DNA from: Leifsonia sp. SCN 70-46
GTDB taxonomy: Bacteria; Actinomycetota; Actinomycetes; Actinomycetales; Microbacteriaceae
Direction of reading: 5' to 3'
Length of the DNA: 64,000 nucleotides
Assembly: GCA_001725325.1 (NCBI GenBank)
Contig: MEFY01000002.1
Span: 871,559-935,558, forward strand
How positions within the stretch are numbered: the stretch's first letter is position 1; each line of letters opens with the position of its first letter. The translations under genes and the position numbers were made by a program. Below are positions 1-8,246 of this stretch, piece after piece. Under the pieces are notes generated by a model. That model had not been told where the DNA came from. It worked only from the letters and a program-made list of their open reading frames with translations, and searched no databases.

Positions 1-195
1 GCGCACCTCGAAGAAGCGCACGACGCCCGACTCGTCCCGCGCCCGGAACCGCCACACGTCGACATCCCCGTCGACGTGCAGCTCGTCGGCGATCACGCGG
101 TAGCGCCGGTTCGCGTGCACGAGCCGCACGGGCACCCCCTCGACGAACCACAGCCCCACGGGGCTGCCGGCGTACGAGGGGTGCAGGAGGGTCAT
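1..195 (-). CDS. DUF6504-like protein, C-terminus cut by window start
   Basis: The ATG at 195 opens a frame that runs off the window. The visible part begins MTLLHPSYAGSPVGLWFVEG and contains VDVWRFRARDESG, a pattern I associate with short actinobacterial proteins of unknown function (DUF6504). The start overlaps the stop of the upstream gene in an ATGA arrangement, so the two are probably co-translated. At least 65 residues are present. The family assignment is from memory of the sequence pattern, and no biochemical role can be given. Confidence 0.55.
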   Translation of the reverse strand, partial: MTLLHPSYAGSPVGLWFVEGVPVRLVHANRRYRVIADELHVDGDVDVWRFRARDESGVVRFFEVR

Positions 196-500
196 GACGC
201 CAGCTGGAAGATCCCGTAGGCGAGGCCGAGCGTCGTGAGGCCCGTGAGGGCGATGGTCGCGCGCAGCATGAGGATCTCGCGGCGGTCGTGCGCGGCGACA
301 TCCTCGCCGTCGACCGCGACCTGCGCCTCGGCGAGGCCCTCGAAGCTGCCCCTCCCGCGGCCCTTGGCGTCGCTCGCGAGGTAGCGGCCGTCGAGGCGCT
401 CGATCATGCCGAGGTAGTCGCCCTTGCGCGTCGCGACCCACAGGCCCGACTCCGGGCTCATCCAGTGGATGCCCGCGGGGGAGTCGAGCTCGAGGGTCAT
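192..500 (-). CDS. Small single-pass membrane protein, 102 aa
   Basis: I do not recognise a family. The first ~75 residues are soluble and include a WMSPESGLWVATRKGDYLGMIE stretch, split here as two short strands, followed by a charged region. The last ~22 residues are a hydrophobic helix (TIALTGLTTLGLAYGIFQL), so a C-terminal membrane anchor is likely. The ATG at 500 has a TAGCGT hexamer ending 7 nt upstream, which fits a leaderless start. The stop overlaps the next gene by 4 nt. Confidence 0.6.
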   Translation of the reverse strand: MTLELDSPAGIHWMSPESGLWVATRKGDYLGMIERLDGRYLASDAKGRGRGSFEGLAEAQVAVDGEDVAAHDRREILMLRATIALTGLTTLGLAYGIFQLAS

Positions 501-571
501 GCCACCGACGCTATCCGCCGGCACCGTCAGGGCACTCCCTCTTGACGAGGATGCCACGGCGGTCGTATACG

Positions 572-2542
572 TCAGCGCGAGACGCGGTTCCGCCCGCCGG
601 CCTTCGCCCGGTACATCGCCGCGTCGGCCCGTTCCACGAGCTCGGCGGTGGACCCGGGTCCGCCGCCCACGAGGCCGCACGACGCCGTGACGACGACGCT
701 GCCGTCGCGCAGCGCGATGGGCTCGCCCAGCGCCGCGACCACCCGGTCGGCGACGCGCTCCGCGGCGGCCGCGGTCATGTTCTCGCACACGATGACGAAC
801 TCGTCGCCCCCGAAGCGCGCGACCCTGTCCTGGCTGCGCACCTGCGTGATGAGCCGCTGCGCGACCTCGAGCAGCACGGCGTCGCCGGCCTCGTGGCCGT
901 AGGAGTCGTTGATGCGCTTGAAGTCGTCGAGGTCGACGAAGAGCAGCGAGATCTCCGAGCCGCGCTCCCGGATGCGCTCGAGCTCCTCCTGCAGGAAACG
1001 GCGGTTCGGCAGGCTCGTGAGCGGGTCGCGCAGCGCGAGCTTCGCGAGCCGGGCCTCGTTGCGGCGCGAGAGGGCGCTCTCGAGGCCCTGGGCGAAGTCG
1101 CCCGCCGCGGTCGCCGCGTCCTCCCACGGCAGCGAGGTCGCCGTGACGCTCTCGGTCCACGACGAGAACGACAGGCGCGGCGAGAGCGGGGTCGGGCGGT
1201 TGTCGGGGCCCTGGTCGCCCAGCCAGTCCACCGACTGCAGCACCTCCCGCCGGAAGAACGCCAGGTAGTCGCCGGCCTCGCCGATCGGCACGACGAGCAC
1301 GCCCGCGAAATCCGGCAGGAGGGGCGCGAGGTCGGGATGCTCGGTAGCGATCGACGCCGTCTCGAGGGCCCCGCGCCGCGCGAGCTCGTCGAGCACGTCG
1401 GCCTCGGGGGCGCCGGGCGTGCGGCGGAGGTCGCCGTCGAGCTGGATCGCCGCCGCATCCGCGGTCACGAGGTCGAGCACCGTCGGGGCGCCCTCGAGCA
1501 GCGTCGCCGAGAGCTCGTCGGAGCCCACCATGCGCGTGAGCAGCGTCGCCCGCAGCTCCCGCCGCCGCACCTCGACCTCGAGCGAGTGCAGGTCGCGCTG
1601 GGCGCCGAGCTGCAGCGCCACCTGGTTGCCGAGCACCTCGAGGCTGCGGCGCAGCAGGAACGGCAGCCGTCGCTCCTCGCGGTGCGCGCACGTGATCATG
1701 CCGATGAGCACACCGCGGTAGATGAGCGAGAACGAGAGCGTGGATGCCTGGCCCATGTTGCGCATGAACTGGCGGTGGATGGGCGAGACGCTGCGCAGCT
1801 CCGCGACGCTCAGGTCGAGCTGTGCGGGTTCGATGTCGGCCAGCGTCAGGAGCGCGACCGGCTCCTTCGTGCTCGAGACGATGGCGCGCGAGAGCTTGGA
1901 GAGGTAGAGCTGGCGGGCTTGGGCGGGGATGTCCGTCGCGGGGAAGTGCAGGCCGAGGTACGGCTCCATGTCGTCCGCGCGGTCCTCGGCGACCACCTCG
2001 CCGTGACCGTCGGGGTGGAAGTGGTAGACCATGACCTGGTCGAAGCCCGTGAGGTCCCGGAACTCCGTGGCGACGAGCGCGAGCAGGGCATCCCGGCCGA
2101 CGGCGTCCTTGATGCGGTTGGCGGCGCCGTACACCTGCGACGCCGTCGCGAGCTCGTCGCTGTCGGAGCCGGGCTCGAGCTCGACGAAGGTCGCGGGCCC
2201 GTCGCGGTGCACTATCGCGTCGAACGGGCGGCCGTGGAGGACGATGCGCGCGGGGTTGGCCCCCGACGCGGCGACCTGCAGCGAGTCGAGCGAGTCGGCG
2301 GCGATGAAGTCGTCGACGACGCGGCCGAGCATGTCGTCGATGCGTATCCCGATGAACTCCTCGGCGTTCTCGCTCACGGCGACGAGCCGACGGCTCTCGC
2401 GGTCGAAGCCGAAGAGCGCGCCGTGCGGCTGCACGGTTCCGGGCGTGCGGATGGGCTCGTCAGCGCAGGACTCGAAACCGAGCTGCTCGGGCGATACGGG
2501 GGTGCTGCTCAACGTGCTCCTACTACTGTCCGGGCTCCCCAT
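572..2542 (-). CDS. Bacteriophytochrome with GGDEF diguanylate cyclase output
   Basis: About 656 aa from the ATG at 2542; a TTG at 2569 is the alternative start. The N-terminus has Cys26 followed by PIRTPGTVQPHGALFGF, the biliverdin-attachment Cys and PAS pattern of bacteriophytochromes. A GAF domain follows with HFPATDIPAQAR and the chromophore-contact motif SPIHRQFMRNMG, then a PHY-type region. The C-terminus is a GGDEF cyclase with an intact GGDEF site and an upstream RxxD (RSQD) five residues before it, the product-inhibition site. There is no histidine kinase or EAL domain. Expected role: red/far-red light control of cyclic di-GMP synthesis in the cytoplasm. No heme oxygenase gene for biliverdin is visible nearby. 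Confidence 0.9.
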   Translation of the reverse strand: MGSPDSSRSTLSSTPVSPEQLGFESCADEPIRTPGTVQPHGALFGFDRESRRLVAVSENAEEFIGIRIDDMLGRVVDDFIAADSLDSLQVAASGANPARIVLHGRPFDAIVHRDGPATFVELEPGSDSDELATASQVYGAANRIKDAVGRDALLALVATEFRDLTGFDQVMVYHFHPDGHGEVVAEDRADDMEPYLGLHFPATDIPAQARQLYLSKLSRAIVSSTKEPVALLTLADIEPAQLDLSVAELRSVSPIHRQFMRNMGQASTLSFSLIYRGVLIGMITCAHREERRLPFLLRRSLEVLGNQVALQLGAQRDLHSLEVEVRRRELRATLLTRMVGSDELSATLLEGAPTVLDLVTADAAAIQLDGDLRRTPGAPEADVLDELARRGALETASIATEHPDLAPLLPDFAGVLVVPIGEAGDYLAFFRREVLQSVDWLGDQGPDNRPTPLSPRLSFSSWTESVTATSLPWEDAATAAGDFAQGLESALSRRNEARLAKLALRDPLTSLPNRRFLQEELERIRERGSEISLLFVDLDDFKRINDSYGHEAGDAVLLEVAQRLITQVRSQDRVARFGGDEFVIVCENMTAAAAERVADRVVAALGEPIALRDGSVVVTASCGLVGGGPGSTAELVERADAAMYRAKAGGRNRVSR

Positions 2543-2646
2543 ATCCTCCGCAGGATTCCCGGAGCACAACAGGGGTTGTCAGCGCGGGGGATTGCCGATA
2601 GTGACAAGCGTGTCACGTTCGGCGGCGCTGTCCAGTCTGAGCTTGC

Positions 2647-3069
2647 ATGAACACACCAGCACGGCGGATCCTGCTCGGCGTCACCTCGGCACTCGGGGTG
2701 TTCGTGGGCGCGTGGGCCGCGATACTCCCCGACAGCTTCTACGCCTCGTTCCCCGGCCTCGGCCTCGGCCCGTGGGTGGCCGTCGACGGCCCGTACAACG
2801 AGCACCTCGTGCGCGACGTCGGCGCGCTCTACCTCGCGCTCGCCGCCGCGGGCGTCTACGCGGCCCTCTCGCCCACGATCCAGGCCGGCCGCGCCGTCGG
2901 AATCGCGTGGCTCGTGTTCTCCGTGCCGCACCTCGCGTACCACCTCGAGCACCTCGAGGGACTCGACCCCCTCAACGCCGTCGCGGAGATCGTCAGCCTG
3001 TCGAGCACGATAGTGCTGGCGGTTCCGCTGCTGACCACCCCCAGGAAGAAGAAGGAGCAGGGCAAGTGA
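2647..3069 (+). CDS. Four-helix membrane protein, 140 aa
   Basis: No firm family. Four hydrophobic segments are visible at about residues 8-28, 55-75, 83-103 and 112-130, with a conserved-looking VDGPYNEHLVRDVGALYLAL section between the first two. The tail is basic (RKKK), so the C-terminus is probably cytoplasmic. The stop codon overlaps the GTG start of the following SDR gene, which implies co-translation. The gene diverges from the phytochrome gene, with about 100 bp between the starts. Confidence 0.65.
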   Translation: MNTPARRILLGVTSALGVFVGAWAAILPDSFYASFPGLGLGPWVAVDGPYNEHLVRDVGALYLALAAAGVYAALSPTIQAGRAVGIAWLVFSVPHLAYHLEHLEGLDPLNAVAEIVSLSSTIVLAVPLLTTPRKKKEQGK

Positions 3070-3800
3070 AGATCGCAGTCGCAGGAGCAACCGGGGCCGT
3101 CGGGCGCCATGTCGTCGACGTCGTCCGTGAGCACGGGCACGAGGCGGTGCTGCTCTCCCGCGCGGAGGGTGTCGACCTCGTGTCGGGGGCGGGGCTCGAC
3201 CTCTCGGGCGTCGACGCCGTCATCGACGTCGCGTCGACGTCCACGCAGTCGGGCGAGGAGTCACGGGCGTTCTTCGGGGCCGTGACCCGCACCCTGCAGG
3301 CCGCCGAGCTCGCGGCCGGAGTGGGTCACCACGTCTCCCTCGGGATCGTGGGCTCGTCGGACGCCCCGTACGCGTACTACGCGGGCAAGGTGCTGCAGGA
3401 GGAGCTCGTCGAGGGCGGCGCGGTGCCGTGGACGATCCTGCGCGCCACCCAGTTCCACGAGTTCGCGAGCCAGATCCACGGGAGCATCACGGCGGGCCCG
3501 TTCATCCTCGTGCCCAAGATGGTGTCGCAGCCCGTCGCGGCGCGCGAGGTCGCCGAACGGCTCGTGCAGCTCGCGGAGGGCGCCCCCGCGGGACGCGTGC
3601 CCGACCTCGCGGGGCCGCGCGTCGAGCACATGCCGCGCATGGTGCGCGCGTGGGCGAGGCACACGGGAGCGCGCGGGCCCATCGTCACCGTGCCCGCCCC
3701 CGGCCCCTTCGGCAAGGCCCTGCGCGACGGCACGCTGCTGCCGAAGCCCGGTGCCGACCTCGGCACGCAGACCTACGACGAGTGGCTCGCGGGCCAGTAG
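3066..3800 (+). CDS. Atypical SDR / NAD(P)H-binding protein
   Basis: About 244 aa from a GTG at 3066 that overlaps the previous stop. The N-terminus VAGATGAVGRHVVDVVREHGH is a Rossmann nucleotide-binding loop (GxxGxxG), and the body resembles the NmrA/NAD(P)H-binding atypical SDR family. A PYAYYAGKVLQEELV segment carries the YxxxK-like pair. These proteins are oxidoreductases or redox-sensing regulators; the substrate cannot be predicted. It shares an operon with the membrane protein upstream and is followed by a strong hairpin. Confidence 0.75.
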   Translation: MKIAVAGATGAVGRHVVDVVREHGHEAVLLSRAEGVDLVSGAGLDLSGVDAVIDVASTSTQSGEESRAFFGAVTRTLQAAELAAGVGHHVSLGIVGSSDAPYAYYAGKVLQEELVEGGAVPWTILRATQFHEFASQIHGSITAGPFILVPKMVSQPVAAREVAERLVQLAEGAPAGRVPDLAGPRVEHMPRMVRAWARHTGARGPIVTVPAPGPFGKALRDGTLLPKPGADLGTQTYDEWLAGQ

Positions 3801-3808
3801 GGCGGAAT

Positions 3809-3845
3809 CCGGTCGTCGACCCGACCCGAACGGGTCGACGACCGG
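3809..3845 (+). terminator. 14-bp perfect hairpin after the SDR gene
   Basis: Arms 3809-3822 (CCGGTCGTCGACCC) and 3832-3845 are exact complements around a 9-nt loop. There is no T run, as is usual for high-GC actinobacteria. It starts 9 bp after the SDR stop and faces a convergent SDR gene at 3957, so it may serve both strands. Confidence 0.6.
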
Positions 3846-3956
3846 TCACGCGGGGGAATTACCCTGATCCATCCCCGCATGGCTTACCCACCACCCATAC
3901 TCCGCAGGTGCCCAGACGATGGACAGCCCCTTCACAGGGTTAACCCCGGGGTTAAG

Positions 3957-4742
3957 TCAGGCCCGCTGCGTCCACTCGAGCGCCTGCACGGCCTTGGCCT
4001 CGACCACGGCATCCTCGGGGAGCATGAGCCGGTAGACGCTCTTCGGATCGGGGATCGCCTCGACCATGGCGTCGATCATGGGCTGCGGGTCGTGCTCCGC
4101 CGCGAGCAGCAGCTTCGCCGCGCTGTCGGGGAACGGCAGGTGCACCTTCTCCTTGAGCGGCTCCCACTGCCCGGGCGTCTCGGCGCCCGTCTCGTTGTAG
4201 CCCGTGCGGTAGAGCCCGGGGTTCACGGTCATGACGCCGATGCCGTGCGGGTTGAGCTCGGCCTTCATCGTCGAGGCGAGCGCCTCGACGGCGTGCTTGG
4301 TCGCCGCGTAGACGCCCATGTACGGCGGCGCCCAGATGCCCTCGAGCGACGAGACCCACACGACCTTGCCCGACTTGCGCCGCAGCATCCCCGGGATGAT
4401 CCGCTGCGCCAGGTCGAGGTGCGCGAACACGTTCACCTCGAACGAGCGGCGCACGAGCTCGAGGGGCACGTCGACGAGCGAGCCGTTCTCCTGCACGCCC
4501 GCGTTGAGCACGAGGATGTCGACATCCGCGGCCCCCGCCCGCGCGAGGTCGATGGGGCTCAGCAGGTCGAGCTTGACCACGTCGAGCTTCACCCCGGCCT
4601 CCTGCGCATCGGCGCGGAGCGTCGTGACCTGCTGCCACGTCTCGCACGCGGCGGTCACGTGGTGCTTCTTCGCGAGCCCGAGGGCGGCCCCGCGGCCGAA
4701 GCCGCTCGAGGCGCCCGTGATGAGGATGCGCTTCTTCGCCAT
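3957..4742 (-). CDS. Classical short-chain dehydrogenase/reductase
   Basis: 261 aa. It has the TGASSGFGRG cofactor loop at residues 9-18, the NAG motif (LVLNAGV), a catalytic Ser in VWVSSLEG and the YAATK active-site Tyr/Lys. The length and motif order are those of classical SDRs. An NAD(P)H-dependent oxidation or reduction of a carbonyl or alcohol is expected; the substrate is unknown. Only 15 nt separate it from the membrane-protein gene upstream on the same strand, so they are probably co-transcribed. Confidence 0.85.
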   Translation of the reverse strand: MAKKRILITGASSGFGRGAALGLAKKHHVTAACETWQQVTTLRADAQEAGVKLDVVKLDLLSPIDLARAGAADVDILVLNAGVQENGSLVDVPLELVRRSFEVNVFAHLDLAQRIIPGMLRRKSGKVVWVSSLEGIWAPPYMGVYAATKHAVEALASTMKAELNPHGIGVMTVNPGLYRTGYNETGAETPGQWEPLKEKVHLPFPDSAAKLLLAAEHDPQPMIDAMVEAIPDPKSVYRLMLPEDAVVEAKAVQALEWTQRA

Positions 4743-4757
4743 GGGTGGACCTCCGTG

Positions 4758-5471
4758 TCAGCCGAGCAGGGATACCGCACGCGCGATCACGAGCACGAGG
4801 ATCACGAATCCGCCGAGCGCCTGGAAGCCCACGAGGAGCTTGGCGCGCGCGGTGAGGGGCATGGCGTCCGGGGGGCTGAACGCCATGGTGTTCGAGGCGG
4901 AGAAGTAGAGGTAGTCGACGAACCCGGCCGTCCAGTTCGACTTCACGGACGACCCGCGCGCCACCTCGACGACGGTGTCGGCATCCTCGTCCTGCGGGAA
5001 GCGGATGTCGGCGTCGGGCAGGTCGTCGCGCTTCGTGAGCGCACGCGTGACGGGGCCGCCGCGGTCCATCTCCCAGTAGATGAGCGAGTAGACGATGATG
5101 TGCGTGCCCCACACCTGGGCGGCGGCGATGAGCAGCGAGCCGTCCTGGTCGCTCTTGGCGCCGACGAGCTGGATGATGAGCTGCACGAGCGCCACGTGGT
5201 TCGCGGCCGCGAGCAGCACCGTGAGGCCGATCGAGAGCCAGCGCGACACCGTCGTCTGGCTCACCATGCGCACGGGGTTGATGATGATCATGGGGACGAG
5301 CAGCACGAGGCACACGGCGACCACGCCGTAGCGCAGCGGCGGGAAGAAGCTCGAGGGCAGCAGGGCGTACAGCGCGAGCGCGACGACGACGGAGGCGACG
5401 GCCGGCCAGCGGTGCTCGGCGCGGCCCTTGCCCTCGGCCAGCTCGCGCTCGCGGGACTTCGTGGTGGCCAT
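4758..5471 (-). CDS. Multi-pass membrane protein with channel-like C-terminal segment
   Basis: 237 aa with about five hydrophobic segments. The region FVDYLYFSASNTMAFSPPDA near residues 185-205 followed by a final helix resembles the pore region of bacterial two-helix ion channels and a recurring family of uncharacterised membrane proteins. A role in ion conduction is only a guess. The start has TACCGT ending 6 nt before the ATG, the leaderless pattern seen elsewhere in this window. It leads into the SDR gene downstream. Confidence 0.6.
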   Translation of the reverse strand: MATTKSRERELAEGKGRAEHRWPAVASVVVALALYALLPSSFFPPLRYGVVAVCLVLLVPMIIINPVRMVSQTTVSRWLSIGLTVLLAAANHVALVQLIIQLVGAKSDQDGSLLIAAAQVWGTHIIVYSLIYWEMDRGGPVTRALTKRDDLPDADIRFPQDEDADTVVEVARGSSVKSNWTAGFVDYLYFSASNTMAFSPPDAMPLTARAKLLVGFQALGGFVILVLVIARAVSLLG

Positions 5472-5545
5472 GTCGTCACGGTATGCCCGGGCGCGCGATG
5501 ACCGAGGGGGCTTGCCGCGGGCGGCGCGCGGGGCTAGGCACGCGA

Positions 5546-5571
5546 AAGGGCCCCGCCGGAGCGGGGCCCTT
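5546..5571 (-). terminator. Terminator of the secreted-protein gene
   Basis: Arms AAGGGCCCCGC (5546-5556) and 5561-5571 pair perfectly over an 11-bp stem with a 4-nt loop. Read on the minus strand it ends in a short T run and lies 11 nt past the stop of the gene at 5583. Confidence 0.75.
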
Positions 5572-5582
5572 CACGAGCGGGA

Positions 5583-6020
5583 TCAGTCCTCGAACATGCC
5601 CGAGATGCCGACCCAGCTGCCGATGTCGCCGAAGATGTCGCTCACGTCGACGGCGTCGGTCAGCGAGCCCTGCGTGGCGTTGTCGACGAGGTCGGACACC
5701 GAGGTGCCGATGTCGTTGCCGGTCACGGTGCCGACGGCGGTGCTGTTGCCGTTGCCGACGGCCGTGTCGTTGCCCGAGAGCAGCGGCGCGGTGACCGAGT
5801 TGCCCGAGCCGACGTCGTTGCCGTTGAGGATGTCCCCATTGAGGACCTCGGTCTGCGGCGCGAACACGGTCGTCGTGTCGGTGGTGGTGCTCGTCGCACG
5901 CGACGACCACTTGGAGATGCTGCTGTAGTCGCCGTCGGCGGCCATGGCGGGGGCGGCTGCTCCCACGATGACGAGGGCGGTGGCGGCGGCAGCGGTTCCG
6001 AATGCGGTCTTCTTGTTCAT
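5583..6020 (-). CDS. Secreted Asn/Gly/Thr-rich protein, 145 aa
   Basis: The ATG at 6020 is preceded by AAGGAG with 9-nt spacing, which favours it over the upstream ATG at 6038. Residues 1-28 form a signal peptide ending in APAMA, then AADGD. The mature part is low-complexity and acidic, with repeated LNGNDVGSGNS, LLSGNDTAVGNGNSTAVG and VTGNDIGT units, then a hydrophobic-acidic tail. I recognise no family. Regular G-N-D/G-N-S units could form a beta-rich fibrous or surface protein, in the general manner of chaplins or curlins, but no diagnostic motif of either is present. It is monocistronic with its own terminator. Confidence 0.7.
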   Translation of the reverse strand: MNKKTAFGTAAAATALVIVGAAAPAMAADGDYSSISKWSSRATSTTTDTTTVFAPQTEVLNGDILNGNDVGSGNSVTAPLLSGNDTAVGNGNSTAVGTVTGNDIGTSVSDLVDNATQGSLTDAVDVSDIFGDIGSWVGISGMFED

Positions 6021-6200
6021 GAGCGGGTACTCCTTCACGTTGCGCTTCCGGGTGTCTCCCGGTCGCAGTGGGGGTCCGGAGCGGGCGTGACCCCGGTTTG
6101 GGGGCCACGCGCCGAAACGGCATCCGGAGGCCCCGGACCGGCGCCGACAGCCCCGGAATCCCGGGGGAGTTGCGAAAACCTGCGAAAAGGCTGGCAGTGC

Positions 6201-6593
6201 CTACAGGGGGGCCATCGCGGAGAGGAACTCGGCGGTGTCGGCGACCTGCTCGAAGCGCACGGCCTTGCCGTCGCGCACGCGCCAGATGTGCACGACGCGC
6301 GCCTGGAACGGCCGGCCCGTCGCGCGGAACGTGCCCGAGTAGGTGCCGAGGGCCATGACGGTGTCCCCGTCGTCGAGCAGCTCGTCGATGGCGACCGCGA
6401 ACCCGTCCCACTCCCTGGCTATCGCGCCGAACACGTTCTCGGCCACCGACGACGCCCCGAGGTAGGTTCCCGCGAGCGGCGAGCCCGTCGCCTCGGTCCA
6501 CACGATGTCCGGGGAGAGGGGCGCGAGCATCCCCGCCAGATCGCCCGCCTCGTTGGCCGCGTAGTGCGCCTCGATCACGGCCCTGTTGCTCAT
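6201..6593 (-). CDS. SnoaL-like / ketosteroid-isomerase-fold protein
   Basis: 130 aa starting MSNRAVIEAHYAANEAGDL. The pattern of an N-terminal helix, LSPDIVWTEATGSP, a DGDTVMALGTYSGTF strand pair and VVHIWRVRDGKAVRFEQ is typical of the NTF2-like SnoaL group. Such proteins are small hydrolases, isomerases or ligand-binding proteins; the exact reaction cannot be read from sequence. It is transcribed away from the GMC oxidoreductase gene, with which it shares a 123-bp regulatory gap. Confidence 0.8.
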   Translation of the reverse strand: MSNRAVIEAHYAANEAGDLAGMLAPLSPDIVWTEATGSPLAGTYLGASSVAENVFGAIAREWDGFAVAIDELLDDGDTVMALGTYSGTFRATGRPFQARVVHIWRVRDGKAVRFEQVADTAEFLSAMAPL

Positions 6594-6650
6594 GGACTCC
6601 AGCTTCGTCGCGTGCGCGGGCGTGCTGTTGTCCCGGGCAGTACGTCCGTT

Positions 6651-6685
6651 GTTCCAGAGCGTATGGACGCCCGCGGCTCTGGTAC
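6651..6685. promoter_or_regulatory. Inverted repeat in SnoaL-GMC divergent gap
   Basis: Arms GTTCCAGAGC (6651-6660) and GCTCTGGTAC (6676-6685) match at 9 of 10 positions with a 15-nt spacer. The repeat lies midway between two divergent starts, so it is a plausible operator; the bound regulator is unknown. Confidence 0.4.
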
Positions 6686-6716
6686 TCGCCGCCCACGGGC
6701 TGGCACTGTCGGAGTC

Positions 6717-8234
6717 ATGAGTGAGCGCCCAGACGTCATCGTTGTCGGAGCAGGGTCGGCGGGATCCGTGATCGTCCGCCGGCTCGTGGATGCCGGGCGG
6801 CGCGTGCTGCTCCTCGAGGCGGGCGGCCCCGACACGAGCCCGGCCATCAAGGACCCGGCCCGTCTGGGCGAGATCTGGCACAGCGCCGACGACTGGGACT
6901 ACTTCACCGTGCCGCAGGAGCACGCGGCCGACCGCCGCCTGCACCTGCCGCGCGGCAAGGTGCTCGGCGGCTCGCACTCCCTCAACGCCATGATCTACGT
7001 GCGCTGCGCCCCGCAGGACTACGACCACTGGGAGTCGCTCGGCAACCCCGGCTGGGGCTGGGACGACGTGCTGCCCGTCTTCAAGCGGATCGAGGCCTAC
7101 GACGGGCCCGCCTCCGACCTGCGCGGCACGGACGGGCTCCTCGACGTGACCGTCGACTACGACCTCAACCCGATCCAGCGGTCGATCATCGACGCGGCGG
7201 TCGAGATCGGGCTCGAGGAGAACCCCGACTACAACGGCGCCACCCTCGACGGCGTCTCGAAGCAGCAGGTGACCGTGCGCGACGGCGTGCGGCTCTCGAC
7301 CTGGAACGCCTATGCCGAGCCCGTCGTGGGCTCCCCCCTGCTCACGGTCGTGACAGGCGCGTGGGTGCACGGTCTGCTGCTCGACGGCACGACCGTGACC
7401 GGGGTCGAGTACGAGCACGAGGGGCGGATCGTCCGCGCCGAGGCCGACCAGGTGGTGCTCTCGGCGGGGGCGATCGACTCCCCGCGCATCCTGCTGCGCA
7501 GCGGCATCGGACCGGCCGACGAGCTCGCCGCCCTCGGGTTCGATGTCGTCGTCGACCTGCCCGGCGTGGGCAAGAACCTGCACGACCACCTGCTCTCGCC
7601 CGTGATCTTCACGACCGACGAGCGCGAGATCGACCCGCCCGCGCCCGGCACGGGGATCACCCAGTCGCACCTGTTCTGGCGCAGCAGGCCCGGCCTCGAG
7701 GTGCCCGACACGCAGCCCATCAACTTCAGCGTGCCCATGTACGAGGAGTGGATGACCGGCCCCGCGTGGGGCTTCACCCTCATGGGCGGCATCGTCTCGC
7801 CGAAGAGCCGCGGCAGCCTGACGCTCGCGGGCACCGACCCGCACGCGGCGGTGCTCATCGACCCGAACGTGCTCGCCGAGGAGGACGACCTGCTCGCGCT
7901 CGAGGCGAGCGTGCGCCAGTGCCGCGAGATCGGCAGGGCCTCCGCCCTCGCGGGCGCGTGGGGCGCCCGCGAGCTCTACCCCGGGCCGGAGGTCGACGAC
8001 GACGCCCGGCTGCGCGACTACGTGCGCCGCACCGTCATCACGTACCACCACCAGGTCGGCACCTGCAAGATGGGGGTCGACGAGCTCGCCGTGGTCGATC
8101 CCACGCTGCGCGTGCACGGCGTCGCGGGCCTCATGGTCGCGGATGCGTCGATCATGCCCCGAGTCACGACGGGCAACACGAACGCCCCGTCGATCCTCAT
8201 CGGCGAGAAGGCCGCGGAGTTCCTGCTCGCGTGA
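6717..8234 (+). CDS. GMC family FAD-dependent oxidoreductase
   Basis: 505 aa. It has the ADP-binding GAGSAGSV loop near residues 11-18, ARLxxxxxW and PRGKVLGGSHSLNAMIY (GMC signature 1), LSAGAIDSPRILLRSGIGP (signature 2, split), and the C-terminal catalytic HHQVGTC and TGNTNAPS segments. The family includes choline, alcohol and polyethylene-glycol dehydrogenases. It oxidises an alcohol to an aldehyde with flavin reduction. The neighbouring aldehyde dehydrogenase (9260-10669) could take the product. The substrate is unknown. Confidence 0.92.
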   Translation: MSERPDVIVVGAGSAGSVIVRRLVDAGRRVLLLEAGGPDTSPAIKDPARLGEIWHSADDWDYFTVPQEHAADRRLHLPRGKVLGGSHSLNAMIYVRCAPQDYDHWESLGNPGWGWDDVLPVFKRIEAYDGPASDLRGTDGLLDVTVDYDLNPIQRSIIDAAVEIGLEENPDYNGATLDGVSKQQVTVRDGVRLSTWNAYAEPVVGSPLLTVVTGAWVHGLLLDGTTVTGVEYEHEGRIVRAEADQVVLSAGAIDSPRILLRSGIGPADELAALGFDVVVDLPGVGKNLHDHLLSPVIFTTDEREIDPPAPGTGITQSHLFWRSRPGLEVPDTQPINFSVPMYEEWMTGPAWGFTLMGGIVSPKSRGSLTLAGTDPHAAVLIDPNVLAEEDDLLALEASVRQCREIGRASALAGAWGARELYPGPEVDDDARLRDYVRRTVITYHHQVGTCKMGVDELAVVDPTLRVHGVAGLMVADASIMPRVTTGNTNAPSILIGEKAAEFLLA

Positions 8235-8246
8235 GGATGCCCGCGG

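Noticed and set aside
542-2650. Long open frame on the plus strand opposite the phytochrome gene
   Set aside because: It is the usual antisense frame of a GC-rich gene, Arg/Glu/Val-rich with no domain; the minus strand has clear phytochrome and GGDEF motifs.
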